From positions 186,257,022 to 186,321,021 of the forward strand of contig NC_092875.1 in assembly GCF_028372415.1 (NCBI RefSeq): a stretch of 64,000 nucleotides of DNA, written 5' to 3'. The position numbers were made by a program, and so were the translations under genes. Positions 11,785 through 22,935 of this stretch are shown here, in pieces. The notes under the pieces were generated by a model. That model had not been told where the DNA came from. It saw nothing but the letters and a program-made list of their open reading frames with translations, and made no database searches. Each line of letters opens with the position of its first letter. Positions within the stretch are counted from its first letter, which is position 1. This stretch comes from Notamacropus eugenii (taxonomy: Eukaryota > Chordata > Mammalia > Diprotodontia > Macropodidae).

Positions 11785-12200
11785 TCACAGAGTCAGAGCT
11801 GGAAGCGACTTGAGAGATACTCTAATCCAACTTGCTTAGTTTGTTTTTAAAACATGTGAGGAATCAGAAATGTAGAGAAGTTGAGATTTACCTAAGGTCA
11901 CACAAGAGCAACTAGGTGGCTCAGTTGATAGAACATCAGTCCTGGAGTCAGTAAAACCTGAGTTTAAATCTGACTTCAGTAATTTGCTACCTGTATGACC
12001 CTAGGCAAGTCATTTAACCACGTTTGTCTGTTTCCTTATCTGTAAAACGACTGGAGATAGAAATGGCAAACTGCTCTAGTACCCCTGCTAAGAAAACCTC
12101 CAATTGAGTCACAAAGAGTTAGACATGACTGAGACAACTTAACAATAATGTCACATGAGCAGCAGATCTGGGAGTTGAACCTAGTGATAGTTCAGAAAAC
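11785..12200 (-). mobile_element. MIR3-like SINE, antisense, split by a younger SINE
   Basis: The left half (11785-11902: CAGAGCTGGAAGCGACTTGA ... ACCTAAGGTCACACAAG) and right half (about 12150-12200: GCAGATCTGGGAGTTGAACC) are the two parts of one antisense SINE separated by the insert at 11903-12150. Confidence 0.65.
11903..12150 (+). mobile_element. Mar1-like CORE-SINE nested in an older SINE
   Basis: GAGCAACTAGGTGGCTCAGT, GAGTTTAAATCTGACTTCAG, CCTAGGCAAGTCATTTAACC and an RTE-like tail with GTCACAAAGAGTTAGACATG. A probable imperfect target duplication, GTCACACAAGAGCA versus GTCACATGAGCAGCA, flanks it. Confidence 0.82.
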
Positions 12201-12894
12201 AAGGCTGATTTCAATGAATTTTTAGAGTTTTTCCTTTTTTACTAAATTCTTTTTCTGAAAATGAAGATTTTTGTTTTTTTATAGACCTAACACTCTGGAG
12301 GAAATTGTCTAGAAAACATAACCTCTCTGGAAGTCTTTGAAAATATGAACAGTTCTTAACTTCAGAATGATTCAGCATGAAATGATGACTCCTAGAACTT
12401 CCTGAGATCCCTGATCATATGTGCACGAGGGCTGGACACACAAACTTGAGGTAAGATATAGGTAGAAGCAACTAAGAAACAGAGTAAATTTGGATACTTG
12501 AGTACATTAGTGGATCCATGATTTCGTTGGCTTCTTCTACGTAAATTGGATCCATAGTTCTCCTTAAATCCATCATGGAAGATTTACACAATATGGTAGA
12601 TGCTTTCCTTTCTTCTGGTACTATCTTGAAGGGTGTTCATATTTGGAATATACCTCAGCTGTCTCTCCTTCTTGTGATCCCTACTGAGCAATGTATGCAC
12701 TCAGAAGTATTTTTAGTGGCACTGTATAAAAGTTATTTATACTCTAACATCATTATGTGAGGGTCTTCTAGGCTATTTGGGCTAGTTATAATTTTAATAA
12801 TTGAACTAGTAGTATATAATAATTGAAATCGTAGCATTCCATGATTTGTAACTATGTAGCAGCAACAGAAGAAAATTGGTAGTAAAGAGAATAG
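12201..12894. other. spacer, nothing recognised
   Basis: No confident family. About 12490-12560 weakly resembles 13680-13760 (ACTTGAGT...GGATC.ATGATTTC.TTGG), perhaps a SINE remnant. Confidence 0.35.
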
Positions 12895-13250
12895 CAAAGT
12901 TTGGGATCACTGAAAATAGCTCACAACTGACCAAATACAATCCAGACTTATCTCTTGCACAATTCTGTGCCCAGCTCATTGTCCAACTTCAATACATAAA
13001 GAATGGTCCTCTTTCATGAGCCACAAGTTATCGTCTGGGTATGCATTTTCATCCACTTTGATTTTCCTGTGTACATGGTTAAATGTGCTATGTATTTTAC
13101 TGGGCTAGAAAAAATTAATTCAGTATCATTTGTGAAGTTGAAGAACTTTGGCATCAACAAGGAGACTTTTAGTTTGGACTTAGGTACTTGCAGGCAAAAA
13201 AAACTACTGTTCAGTGAACAAAGGACTCTTAGTATTGCTTAGGAACACAC
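12895..13250 (-). mobile_element. probable RTE-clade LINE remnant, antisense
   Basis: 12905-12990 matches the RTE piece at about 4080-4170 at many positions (GGGATCACTGAAAATAGC, CAATTCTGTGCCCAGCTCAT, TGTCCAACTT). The remaining portion to 13250 is assigned only by continuity. Confidence 0.5.
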
Positions 13251-13324
13251 TCTTGTTAAAGATAATAAATAGCAGGCAATAGTAACATAGACATCTTTCT
13301 TTCCCCTCTACCAGGTAAATATTT

Positions 13325-13560
13325 GCTGTTGACTCGTTTTAGTCATGTCTGGCTCCTCATGACCCCATCTGGTTTTTTTTGGCAAAGATACTGGAGTGGT
13401 TTGCTATTTTCTTCTCCAGCTTATTTTATATATAAGGAAACTGAGGCAAACAGAATTAAGTGACTTGCGATTGGTTACACAGCTAGTGAGGCCAGATTTG
13501 AACTTACAAAGATGAGTCTTCTTGACCGCAGGCCTAGCACTCTATCCACTGCCCACCAGA
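13325..13560 (-). mobile_element. Mar1-like CORE-SINE, antisense
   Basis: Begins with the reversed RTE-like tail (GTTTTAGTCATGTCTGGCTC, ATACTGGAGTGGTTTGC) and contains GAAACTGAGGCAAACAGA, TTAAGTGACTTGC and the reversed head CTCTATCCACTGCCCACC. Confidence 0.85.
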
Positions 13561-13689
13561 TACGTATATGAGCACAATACAAATGAATAACAACATCAAC
13601 TCCCCCCTATAACAAAAACTGTGTCAAAAGTGGCGACACTGGACCAAATAGGGACATATATCCTATGTACTGTTCATACAGTACATGTT

Positions 13690-13978
13690 TCTGTATGGTC
13701 TACTTGAGTTAATACCATGGATCTATGATTTCATTGGTTTGGCAACACTTTCCACCTACAAAGAGCTTAACCCATCTCTAAATTAGTTAATGTTTACCTC
13801 ACTCCTGTGGTGTAGTGAAGACTGCCTTATGGAAAGAAATCTTTATTATTTAGTCTTAGAGAATGCCTGAGGCTCAGGGATATTAAGTGATTTGCCCATG
13901 GTCACATAGCTAGTAAATGTCAGAGATGGAATTCAAACCCAGGTATTTCTGACCCCATGTCAACTATGTTGCCTCTCT
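13690..13978 (-). mobile_element. marsupial CORE-SINE (GGAAACTCCC type), antisense
   Basis: TTAGTCTTAGAGAATGCCTG, GATTTGCCCATGGTCACATA and AATTCAAACCCAGGTATTTC are the core of a second marsupial SINE type. The 5' part (13690-13855) is more diverged. Confidence 0.6.
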
Positions 13979-15784
13979 CTTTTTAGTGGTACTAGGAAAA
14001 TACTGCAAAAGTCTGACACCAAGCGACATTTTCATCACTCCTCCTTGACTGGGAGCACGTGCAAACGTGTACTGACACACACATGTAAACACAGTTCTCT
14101 TTGAACACACAGACCCTCTGCTTTGTGAAAACGACCCCTGAAAGTGCTTATTGGAATGGGAAGAGATCCAATTCGTATGCTTAAATTTATCACATTTGGC
14201 TGCATATTGTTGAACTTGCTCTATAATAAAATACACCGTCTGGCAGATGGGTTAAAAAATCCTTTGGGTCTGTAGCAGTTTTCACCAGCCCATAAAGTCT
14301 TCATTGAGAGCTCACCTAAGCTTATGCATTTCTCATTCCTTTTTCTCCCTTCTAGTGAACCTCATCAACTCTCTTCCTCCATTAACCTAATCTGAGCCTA
14401 CCTTCATAAAAACAACAACAAAAATTCTCAAATTTTCCCCTCTAGTAATAATTCCCATAAAACCTCAACAAAATAGTAATATAGGAAAGAGAGGCTAAGT
14501 TTATCAGATTTCTTTTGGTCTTCCAGGGCACAGGGGTCCACGCTAAGTTGCACAGTGGGAATGATATACTCTGAGACTAGCTACACAATGTTTAGAAAGG
14601 ATTTGGGAAGCCTGGGGTGGGAGACAGACTCAAAACACTGTGAGCCTTTTTAATAATAAACACTCTCCCAACACTCCCCCATTGATATTTTTCAACAAGT
14701 AACATTCTTTTAAAAAGAAAAAAGGTCCAGCCAATGATACAACAATAATTTTACCCTCACATGACCTTTCCCTGTATGGATCCTTGAAAAACCCCTTGGT
14801 TGACTGGAAAATGTCATAAAGAGCTTTTACTCAGTTATTATTGTTAGAAGCTTATTCTGGGTTTACATTTTTTGACAGCAGATCTGTCTTGCACTGAGCT
14901 CATGGCTTCTTTTGCTAACAAAATAAAGGTAAACCTCTTATCCAGGCCTTAAAATAAACATCTGACAGGCATGGACAGGGGAAAAAGAAATATTTAGGCT
15001 ATATAGGCTTTGGTGTGATCCCATATGGTTGCTGGCTCTTGGGTTATAAGTGACTCAGATAAATTAGGTAAAATGTTTGCCTTAATCCTGTGATATGATG
15101 AAGGACACTATAGAAAGTACATTATACTCTACTTATTATAGCTTTGGAAAGAATTTTCATAGAAAATGAATTTAAACTCCTATAAATACAATTAGAGTTG
15201 ACAAGATTTCTCATGGTAAAAGACTGAGTTAAAGGGAGAACTTAAAGTTTCCCATCCAGTTCATAAAGCCTTGGGTAGCTGTTGATAATATGAATTAAAT
15301 TAATCAAAATGGATAAAAAGCTAATGATCCACTTGGGAACAAAATTAGCTCCTTAATGAAAGAAATGGAGTTAAGAAATTATAATAGAATATTAGCAGAT
15401 GTGCCCTTTGGAAATTATAAATTTACAAAAATCTCCTTATGTAGATATTAGTTTGAGTCAAATTATCACTAAATCTGACCCTGGAGATGTGGTGTGACTA
15501 CCCTTCTTAGAAGATCTGAAATCTTTTATCACTCACTTCTTTAAGGGAAGCAGCCTGCAGCAGATTCAGTTGAGCTGTAGGCTAGATATGGTTAAAAATA
15601 ATTTGGGGGCCATGATTTCTTACAGTGCTTTTGCTAACAATTTTTGAGCGCTGGCTTTCCTTCTTTCTAGTTTGAGGGCATGGCACCCTTGGGTCTAGTA
15701 ATCCCTCAGTAAGGCTTTTGGGGAAGGTTTACATGCAAGTAAAACAGGGATTATTTTAGCCAAAATGATAAAAAAAAAAACACT
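13979..15784. other. spacer; possible LTR remnant, nothing confirmed
   Basis: No coding or RNA gene recognised. About 14870-14930 contains ACTGAGCTCATGGC then AACAAAATAAAGG, which has the look of an LTR R region with a polyadenylation signal, but no ends are visible and I do not call it. Confidence 0.3.
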
Positions 15785-16400
15785 TGGTCTACAGAGAGCT
15801 TTTGTTTCATAAAAAAGTAGCATATGTGACTAGGATGGTTGAGGTATACAACGGATTAAGGCAGAGGCCAGGGAATATCAAAATCAGGTCTCTTTCATTT
15901 GGCAAGTGGTCATCATTATCCTCTTTTTCCTTCTCTTCATACACTTTAATCCATATCTGTATGTCATTGGAAGTGTGACCTCATCTATGTGGAAACTCCC
16001 TCTACTAGTGCATCAACCAATCAACCCATGCCTTTTTATTCTGTGAGATCCTTATCCTTGTCCTTCTAAAAGTCTTCTCTAGGGGATCTATTGAAAATAT
16101 ACTGGCAACCTTCTTGTGGGCCTTTTAATATTTCATGGATGCCTACACAATACTCAGAATATCCATTTGTTATCCCTCACACTTGCTATATGACCAACCC
16201 ACCTCCTTTGCCAGTCAAACATGTCCTTTATAATGCTTTTTATACCCCTTGCACACAAGTCATCATTGGTAATGTGCTGCAGCCTATTTACAGCCCTCAA
16301 CATTCATTTCATTGCCCTGTGAGTCACCTGCAGTTTCGATTCTTCAGGGATCCTGGTGTTCATAATTTGCTGGCACATAGCACCATGGGGAGATTAATGG
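15785..16400 (-). mobile_element. RTE-clade LINE 3' part (type B), antisense
   Basis: The reverse strand of about 16100-16390 translates with DDLCARGIKSIIKDMFDWQ and RRWVGHIASVRDN, the conserved C-terminal RTE region (KDI..E.Y.RKRRWVGHIAR..D). 15785-16044 is the downstream part and is repeated inverted at 17486-17735. A plus-strand frame at 16091-16501 is the antisense shadow of this element. Confidence 0.7.
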
Positions 16401-16424
16401 TTTTAAAAAGATGGGCTTTCTTTT

Positions 16425-16960
16425 CCCAGAAGATAAGTGGTCAAGAGGCACAAATGAATAGTTTTCAAAAGAAGAAATGCAAACTATCATCAACCTTCTA
16501 AAAAATGCTCAAAAACAAATAATAAGAGAAATATAATTTACAACAACTCTGAGGCATCACATCACAGCCATCAAATTGGGAGGAAAATGGCAAAGGGAAT
16601 GTTGATAAGACAGTGGGAAAACAGGCACATTAATTCACTGCTTGGAATTATGCTAGAAAAGTAAAATTATTTATGCTCTTTGACCTAGTAATTCCACTAT
16701 TGGGTTTATATCTCAAAGAAATTACTGACCACAAGCAAAGACTCATGAGAGTACTATTTGGAATAGTAAGAAGTCAGAAACAAACCATGTACTCTCAAAT
16801 TGGGGAATTGCTAAACAAACTGTGATGTATGAATGTAATGGAATATTCTTGTACTGCAAACAATGAAAAAGAATCCAAAGATATATGAATATGTTGGTAT
16901 CAAGAGATGCAGAGTAAAGAAAGCAGAGTCAAAGAAACATACACAATATTGCAACTATAA
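16425..16960 (+). mobile_element. L1 ORF2 3' fragment, decayed
   Basis: The order matches the C-terminal part of marsupial L1 ORF2: AGTTTTCAAAAGAAGAAATG, AACAACTCTGAGGCATCACA, TTTGACCTAGTAATTCCACT, TCAAATTGGGGAATTGCTAA and GAATGTAATGGAATATTCTT. Many indels break every frame. Confidence 0.78.
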
Positions 16961-17485
16961 TGACAAGACTCAGATTAGAACAATAAACATTGGTATTACT
17001 TTATTAAAGTTGAAACAACCACCCTTCCATTTATTTGTAAAAGAGAAACTACTAAAGTACAAGCCTGAATATATTATAAGTGATGATTATTCTTTTAAAC
17101 TATTTTGCTTAACTGGTTTCAGAAATTATATATTGGGGGTCACTAAATTGTGAGTATGTTGGGATTTATATGTGTTAAAACAAACTTCATCAATTAAAAA
17201 TGAGTTCTTGTACCAGAAAGTCAATATATCTGCACATGTCTATATTGCTATATCTCAGAACTCATACTGTTCAACCAACTATGCCTAGGACAGCAAGGAG
17301 AGTAAAGTTGGGTCAGGATATTCCCTTTTCTTCTTGGGGATTGAGGATAGGGTGGAGGAAGGCAGACAAAAACAACCAGAATGGCTAATGGTGAATTCAT
17401 AAGTAAGATTACTAAACACTAAAGAAATGACCTATTCCTTTGTGCAGCCTTCTTTAGTGCATTTATGATTGGTATATTCAAAAAT
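16961..17485. other. spacer, probably remnant LINE DNA
   Basis: No confident identity between the L1 fragment and the inverted RTE arm. Confidence 0.35.
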
Positions 17486-17735
17486 ACAGAATAAAAAGCC
17501 ATGGATTAGCTGTTTTATTATGCACTAGTAAAGGGAGTTTCCACATAGATGAAGTACACTTCCAAAGTACTGAAATGGGTTAATGATTATGAGGAGGAGG
17601 ATAATGACCATCATGTGCCAAATGAAGGAGACCTGGATTTTGATATTCCCTGGCCTCTGCCTTAATCCCTTGTATATCTCACCATCCAAGTTGAATACAC
17701 TACCTCTTTATGAAACAAAAACTATGTCTATATAT
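17486..17735 (+). mobile_element. RTE-clade LINE 3' part (type B), sense
   Basis: Its reverse complement aligns with 15785-16044. Shared blocks include GATTAAGGCAGAGGCCAGGG, AATATCAAAATC, CATCTATGTGGAAACTCCCT and CTTTTTATTCTGT. It is therefore a second copy of the same segment in opposite orientation. Confidence 0.7.
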
Positions 17736-17809
17736 TTGCCTTTCCAATTACTTATTCTTTTTTGTTTCTTTGGAGAGATTGGCCATCATAGAGTCTAATT
17801 TTTCTCTTC

Positions 17810-18540
17810 TGCATTTATTTCTCCTACATAGGTCATAAATTCTGCTTTCATGATTTTTATTTCTCTTGAACCATTATAGGACACCCTGCTCTGATTTCAT
17901 AATCTCTTTGGAATCCACAGTGTCCTTTGCATCAGAAGATGTTGATTCATTTTCCTGTCTTGAAATATTAACTCAGAGATGTTTGGACTTATTTAGATGT
18001 CCTGGAAGCCATCTTCCTGGCTGTTATTAATATCATCCATGTTTATTTGTTTGTGCTCAAGATTTTTAGCTTAGTTTTCTTCTTCCTGAGATCATTGGTA
18101 ATTCCAGGATTTTCCCTTATTGTTCACTTTCTGATTCCTTCCCCTTTGAGGGCTAGACCTCAAAGCTATCTCAGTGTTTCCCCATGCTGATGAATTAACT
18201 TTTATCAGCCTCAGTCCCCACCTAAAATGATTTCTGGGAGGGAACAGAAATGGGTTTAGATGTATGTTAGTCCCTTTTTCTTCAAGCCAGTAGAGTTCAC
18301 CTCTCCTTACCTCCTCCACTTCCTTGGGCATCAGTCCCACTTTTCTCCTTCCATTAGTTCTCTGACTGAGTAATGCTGCAACATAATCTGCTGCCGGGCT
18401 TCTGCCCTAGACAGGGTAAGCTTTTGTTTCCCTATACTATCACCTCCTTCACTCTGTGGTGGGGATGAGAACAGAATTGAATTCTCTTGATTGCTGCCTC
18501 AAAGTGCTAGAATGAGGACAGGGTATGTAGGTGTGTGATA
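17810..18540 (-). mobile_element. possible L1 5' UTR / ORF1 N-terminal remnant, antisense
   Basis: A pyrimidine-rich strand with TTTCATGATTTTTATTTCTC and CTGCCGGGCTTCTGCCCTAG resembles the antisense of marsupial L1 5' regions. No intact motif is visible, so this is tentative. Confidence 0.4.
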
Positions 18541-18547
18541 GTGTAAG

Positions 18548-18571
18548 CACACACACACACACACACACACA
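18548..18571 (+). repeat. (CA)12 microsatellite
   Basis: Twelve uninterrupted CA dinucleotides. Confidence 0.95.
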
Positions 18572-18917
18572 TTCTGACAGAAAGTGCAGTAGCAACAAAA
18601 GGATTTCCAAGTGGATCTCTGAGCACAAACCTGTGGGTCATGATGTGCAGCCCCTAGAGAATGTTTTGGCTGATTAAGAAGAGTATGACAAGTGAGCAGG
18701 CATTAGTTCTCTATAGCATAGTTTATCAGGTTGTTATTTCATTAGGGTTCTTGGTGTCTTACACCATGGAAAGAACTGTGGCAAATTGATTTACTTCTTA
18801 GACAAAATTCTTCTTTTAGAAAAGTCTGAAAGGTAATGAAGATTGTAGAACACATCTAGTTGCTCACATGAGCCAGAGATCTTGCCTTTTTTCCTTTATC
18901 CTGAAAAATGCTTCCAT

Positions 18918-19005
18918 ATGTGTGTTTATATGCCCATACATGTATACATGTGTATATTTACATATGTATATGTACATGTGTATATTTACTAGTGTTTATA
19001 TTTTT
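18918..19005. repeat. TATG/TGTA-rich low-complexity tract
   Basis: Imperfect alternation of ATACATG, TGTATAT and ACATATG units; probably a decayed dinucleotide repeat. Confidence 0.6.
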
Positions 19006-19264
19006 CTTCACACTGACATTTCTATCAAAGTGCAAGTTGACTTGGTTTGGTAGATTTTATTAATTTTCAGTTTAGTTCAGTTCAGTTTCAGTTGTTCAGT
19101 TTTTCTATTTCATATTTGGCAACAGAAATTGGTACAGAAGCTGTGACAATCTTCATGATGGTCTCACTGTGAGCTTGGCAAGGTGATGACCCAAGTCATA
19201 GAATAACATTTACTATTGCCAACATAAAAACTCTTCTATTCTTCTCTTTAAACAGAACCTGCTA

Positions 19265-19432
19265 ACCATCATTAAGACTCAAGTTCAAATCCCACCTCAG
19301 ACACTACCTATGTGATTTTGGCCAACAATCTCTTCCAGCCTCAGTTTATTTATGAACAAAATGGGGATGATAGTAATGACTACCTCACAGGGTTGTGGCG
19401 AAGAGTAAATTAACTAATGCATAAATCCTAGC
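19265..19432 (+). mobile_element. MIR-family SINE
   Basis: AAGTTCAAATCCCACCTCAG, TATGTGATTTTGGCCAACAA and ACCTCACAGGGTTGTGGCGA follow MIR order. Confidence 0.7.
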
Positions 19433-19564
19433 AATTATTATTATCAATATAACAAAAATTATGTACTGTTTCTTTGGGCCATTTTCATGAGTTTTCAGGG
19501 CAAAAAAATCCAACACCTTTTAGACATAGTTTGATACTGGGGCCTACTTACAGCTTTTCCAGAT

Positions 19565-19795
19565 TGATACATTAGTTCACATTTATAGTGTATTCTCGAG
19601 TTTCCAAAGCACATCACTCACAACAACCTTATCAGCATTTTGTGTGAAAATCACTGTCACTAGTTCAAAGCAGGAGCAACTAAAGCTTGCCAGGTTAAGG
19701 GCCTTAACTCCTTGTATTTTCAAACAACTGCTAAGTAGCAAAACCAGAATCTCAACTAAGGTCTCCTGATGTCAAGTCTCATGTTCTTTCTTGTT
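19565..19795 (-). mobile_element. MIR-family SINE, antisense, diverged
   Basis: CAAAGCACATCACTCACAAC, GGTTAAGGGCCTTAACTCC and AACCAGAATCTCAACTAAGG are degenerate antisense MIR blocks. Confidence 0.5.
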
Positions 19796-20054
19796 ACTGA
19801 CTGTAATACTTCAGATCAGTTACTTCTTCCTTCCTACATTAAGACCACAGATAGTATCATAAATCTAGAGTGGGAAGGTACCTTAAAGATCTCGAACTCA
19901 AAAAGAAACCAGGGCCACTAAGTCAAATTTGAGGATCCTACACATTGAGTTGGAGAACTACATATTAACACTATGTTCTAGTATGTTTTTATTTATTTTG
20001 TTAAATATTTCCCAACTACTTTTTAAATCTGAAAGGTAATGGAATGCGTTATGA

Positions 20055-20145
20055 CTGCTCTGCTCTAATCCAAACTATTTTATGGATGAGGAAACTGAGG
20101 TTCAAAGGGTTCAAATCGCTTACCCAAAGTCACAAAGCTAGTGAG
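20055..20145 (-). mobile_element. MIR-family SINE fragment, antisense
   Basis: TTATGGATGAGGAAACTGAG, TTACCCAAAGTCACAAAGCT and AGTGAG; truncated where the next SINE begins. Confidence 0.7.
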
Positions 20146-20410
20146 TAATAATAAGAGTGATGATAAAAGCTCACATATATGTATATTAGGTTAGGGTCAC
20201 AAAGTGCTTTACATGTTATATTGTTTGATCCTTACAACAATCCTGTGAGGTAGGCACTATTATTTTCCCCATTTTCAAGTTGAAAAAACAGAGGCAAACA
20301 AAGATTCATTGACTTGCTTAGTGTTACACATACAACAAGTGTCTGAGGTAGGATTTGAACTCCTGTCTTCCTGACCCAGAGCTCTATCCACTGGGCCTCC
20401 TAGTTACCTA
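20146..20410 (-). mobile_element. marsupial MIR/CORE-SINE, antisense, nearly complete
   Basis: AAAGTGCTTTACATGTTATA, GATCCTTACAACAATCCTG, CATTGACTTGCTTAGTGTTA, GGATTTGAACTCCTGTCTTC and AGAGCTCTATCCACTGGGCC run in the expected antisense order. Confidence 0.8.
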
Positions 20411-22179
20411 CAGCAGAATAAAAGAGGTGGACTCTGAGCTCATTTCTTCTGATTCCTAATCTAGATTTGCTTGTTTGTTTTCTATTCTATCACATAACGC
20501 TCAATAGTTCAACAAAGTGTCTTTCTGAATTTAGCAAGACTGCTCCTCCAATGACAGTTTGTGGTTCAGTTGAGCACTGAAGCCCTTTCCATTTAATAGG
20601 AACTGTTAGATCATTCATTCCATTGGCAGAAAACTTGAAAACATCACATTGAGCCTTTTCATTACACTACAGTATCATGAAGACATAATGCTACACCAGG
20701 AGAAAGCAGAGAGGGGAGAGGAGCTAAATGCTTCCATTTCATTAACACTTTCCAGTTTACCCCTTTCTCTCCATTCAAGAATTTTACATCAAATTAAGGG
20801 AATAGTTAAGTGGAAGAACATATTCAAAGAGTTACAGTTTTGGAGAAGAGAATGAAAAAGTAAATTTAGATATTGAGAAATTGCTTGAGGCAAACCTTGG
20901 AGGGAGATCCTGAGTTTCATAGGTTTTCTGTTTGAAGGAATCCGAGGCCTCTTCATCTCCCTCAGTCTCAGCAGACAACCTCTAGGAGTCAGAAATCCAA
21001 TGAGCTGCCTGAAGCTGATGCTAACCAAGAATTTATTACAAGCTTTTATTGCTATTTCCAACTGAGAACTTTTCTTCAATCATTTATGGAAAACATAAAA
21101 GCCAGTGGGAATCAAATAGGATAAAACAAGATCAGAACCATTCTTCCAGATGCTGCTCACATCTGTTTTCCCCCCTTAAACAATGGAAGTAAGAAAGGAT
21201 ATTACATTGTATACTATGGGTCTAAGACATTTACCTTAAAGCTGCTCCTTCATGATTCATAATCTTCCAAAGAGAATGTGGGATTGAGATACAGATCCCA
21301 AAACTTTTAAAGCTTTTTTCTTTTCCCTTTTATCTCATGGGATAAGCATGAAAAAATAATAAGAAGAAATATGTTCCATAAAAATAAAAATTCTCTCTTG
21401 GGGGCTGTCAGGTATGGCAGTGATTCCAGAAACAAGACGGAATGCACCAAGGATGTATTTGCATACCAGAACACAGAAAGATCTTTCCTCTTCCACCTCA
21501 TTTGATAGGACCACTGGTGCCCTAGCCCTGGGAACAAAGAGGAAAATAGAACCTTTTTGGTTTTAATGCCCATTTCTCATATTCAAGATTCAGTTTCTTC
21601 TCTTCAGTGACCTTGCAGTCATTCACAGATCAGATCTTCAAGCACCTTAAAAGTCAGACAAATATTCCTCATCATGTCCAAGAAAGCAGTACTCACATAT
21701 TGTATAGAATTAGGGAGTAGAAAAGAGAACACCTTCCTTCCTACTAGATTCTCTTTTTTGGGGGGGTCACCCTCTACTTTAACTAGAAATCTCTGGGACC
21801 ATCAAGAATGTAATTATTTTTAGATTGCTAGCACTTTATTTGTCACCCTAGAAAGAAGTAGAGTTGGATAATGGAAGACTGAACCTATCACTTATTTTGT
21901 ACATTAACTGGCCTTAACACAGTTCCACCAACTATACTCTAACAAACTGAGAAATCTGTAATCACACCGATGTGGGTATTCCCCTCAACTACACAGATTT
22001 CAACCCATCCATTCTTGCTTGCCTATCCTATGCAATTTTAAGATATATCTTCCCATAAATTTTCCATGGGATGGGGACATGAGAGCCGATCTTTAAATTT
22101 TCATTGTGAGTATTTATATGTTGGCAATCAGCAAACACTACAAATCAGGGCTTGATTTATTATTTTGTCGAATGTCTAC
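20411..22179. other. spacer, nothing recognised
   Basis: Long stretch without a recognised family, RNA or exon. Short frames here lack motifs. Confidence 0.4.
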
Positions 22180-22363
22180 CAGGGTGGAGAAACTGTGGCC
22201 CTCTAGGTCCTCAAGTGTGGCCCTTTGACTGGATCCAAACTTCATAGAAGAAATTCCCTTAATAAAAGAATTGGTTCTGTAAAACTTTAACTCAGTCAAA
22301 AGGTCAAACCACAGGACATAGAGGGTCACGTGTGGCCTTGAAGCTGCAGGTTCTCCACTCCTG
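22180..22363 (+). mobile_element. hAT-type MITE with foldback structure
   Basis: Starts CAGGGTGGAGAAACTGTGGC and ends with the complement CTGCAGGTTCTCCACTCCTG, giving terminal inverted repeats of about 20 bp or more. Homology between arms continues inward (CCCTCTAGGTCCTC versus ATAGAGGGTCA; CTTTGACTG versus CAGTCAAAAGG), so most of the 184-bp element is a palindrome. A GTCTA match on both sides could be part of an imperfect 8-bp target duplication. There is no coding capacity; transposase would act in trans. Confidence 0.78.
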
Positions 22364-22664
22364 GTCTAGACTCAACAAAGTGATGGAGAATATGTGAATA
22401 ATGCAGATTAAAGTTACAAGCATCTCCTGCATACATTTTTTTAATAAAACATTTACCAGCATCAGATAGGGTTAACCAAATGTTCTGAGTGAGATGTTTT
22501 CCTTTGTTTTATCTTCACACTTTATGGATATTAATGAAGCAAAAAAGAAGTCCCATTGTTGACTTTTAATGATGCCAAAAGATTGGCCCAAATATTTTTT
22601 ACTCCTACATTTATCACCTTTGTTCCACTTCTTTTGAATATTTGATATCTGTTGGTGATGCATA

Positions 22665-22935
22665 ATGGGTGTTCACCTCCACCATATATCCCCCCCCTGC
22701 CATTTGGATAAGCCTCAGCTTTAATTCTTCACAGCCTGAAGCATAACATGTCTCATAATAATTCAACATCACCAGAAAAATACTGGTGTGAAAATACTAG
22801 TCTTTTTTCAGGGAGCAGCTTGGAATAATTAAAAACAACTGTAGAACTGTGTAATTTCCTCAGACAATCCATCTTGGTCTCCTCCTTCTCACTTCATTGT
22901 CTATTTGTAGCATTTGTCAAACTGTCAATTTGAAT
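22665..22935 (-). mobile_element. RTE-clade LINE fragment (type B), antisense
   Basis: Matches the RTE at 4050-4190 (AGCAGCTTGGAATAATTAAA, CTCCTCCTTCTCA) and pairs inverted with 23955-24115. It corresponds to the post-RT thumb region of the RTE ORF. Confidence 0.62.

Noticed and set aside
14870..14940. Mini exon or LTR R region with AATAAA
   Set aside because: No LTR ends or repeat partner visible; a single polyadenylation-like hexamer is not enough.
16091..16501. 136-codon plus-strand frame
   Set aside because: Antisense of an RTE C-terminal region, running into an L1 fragment.
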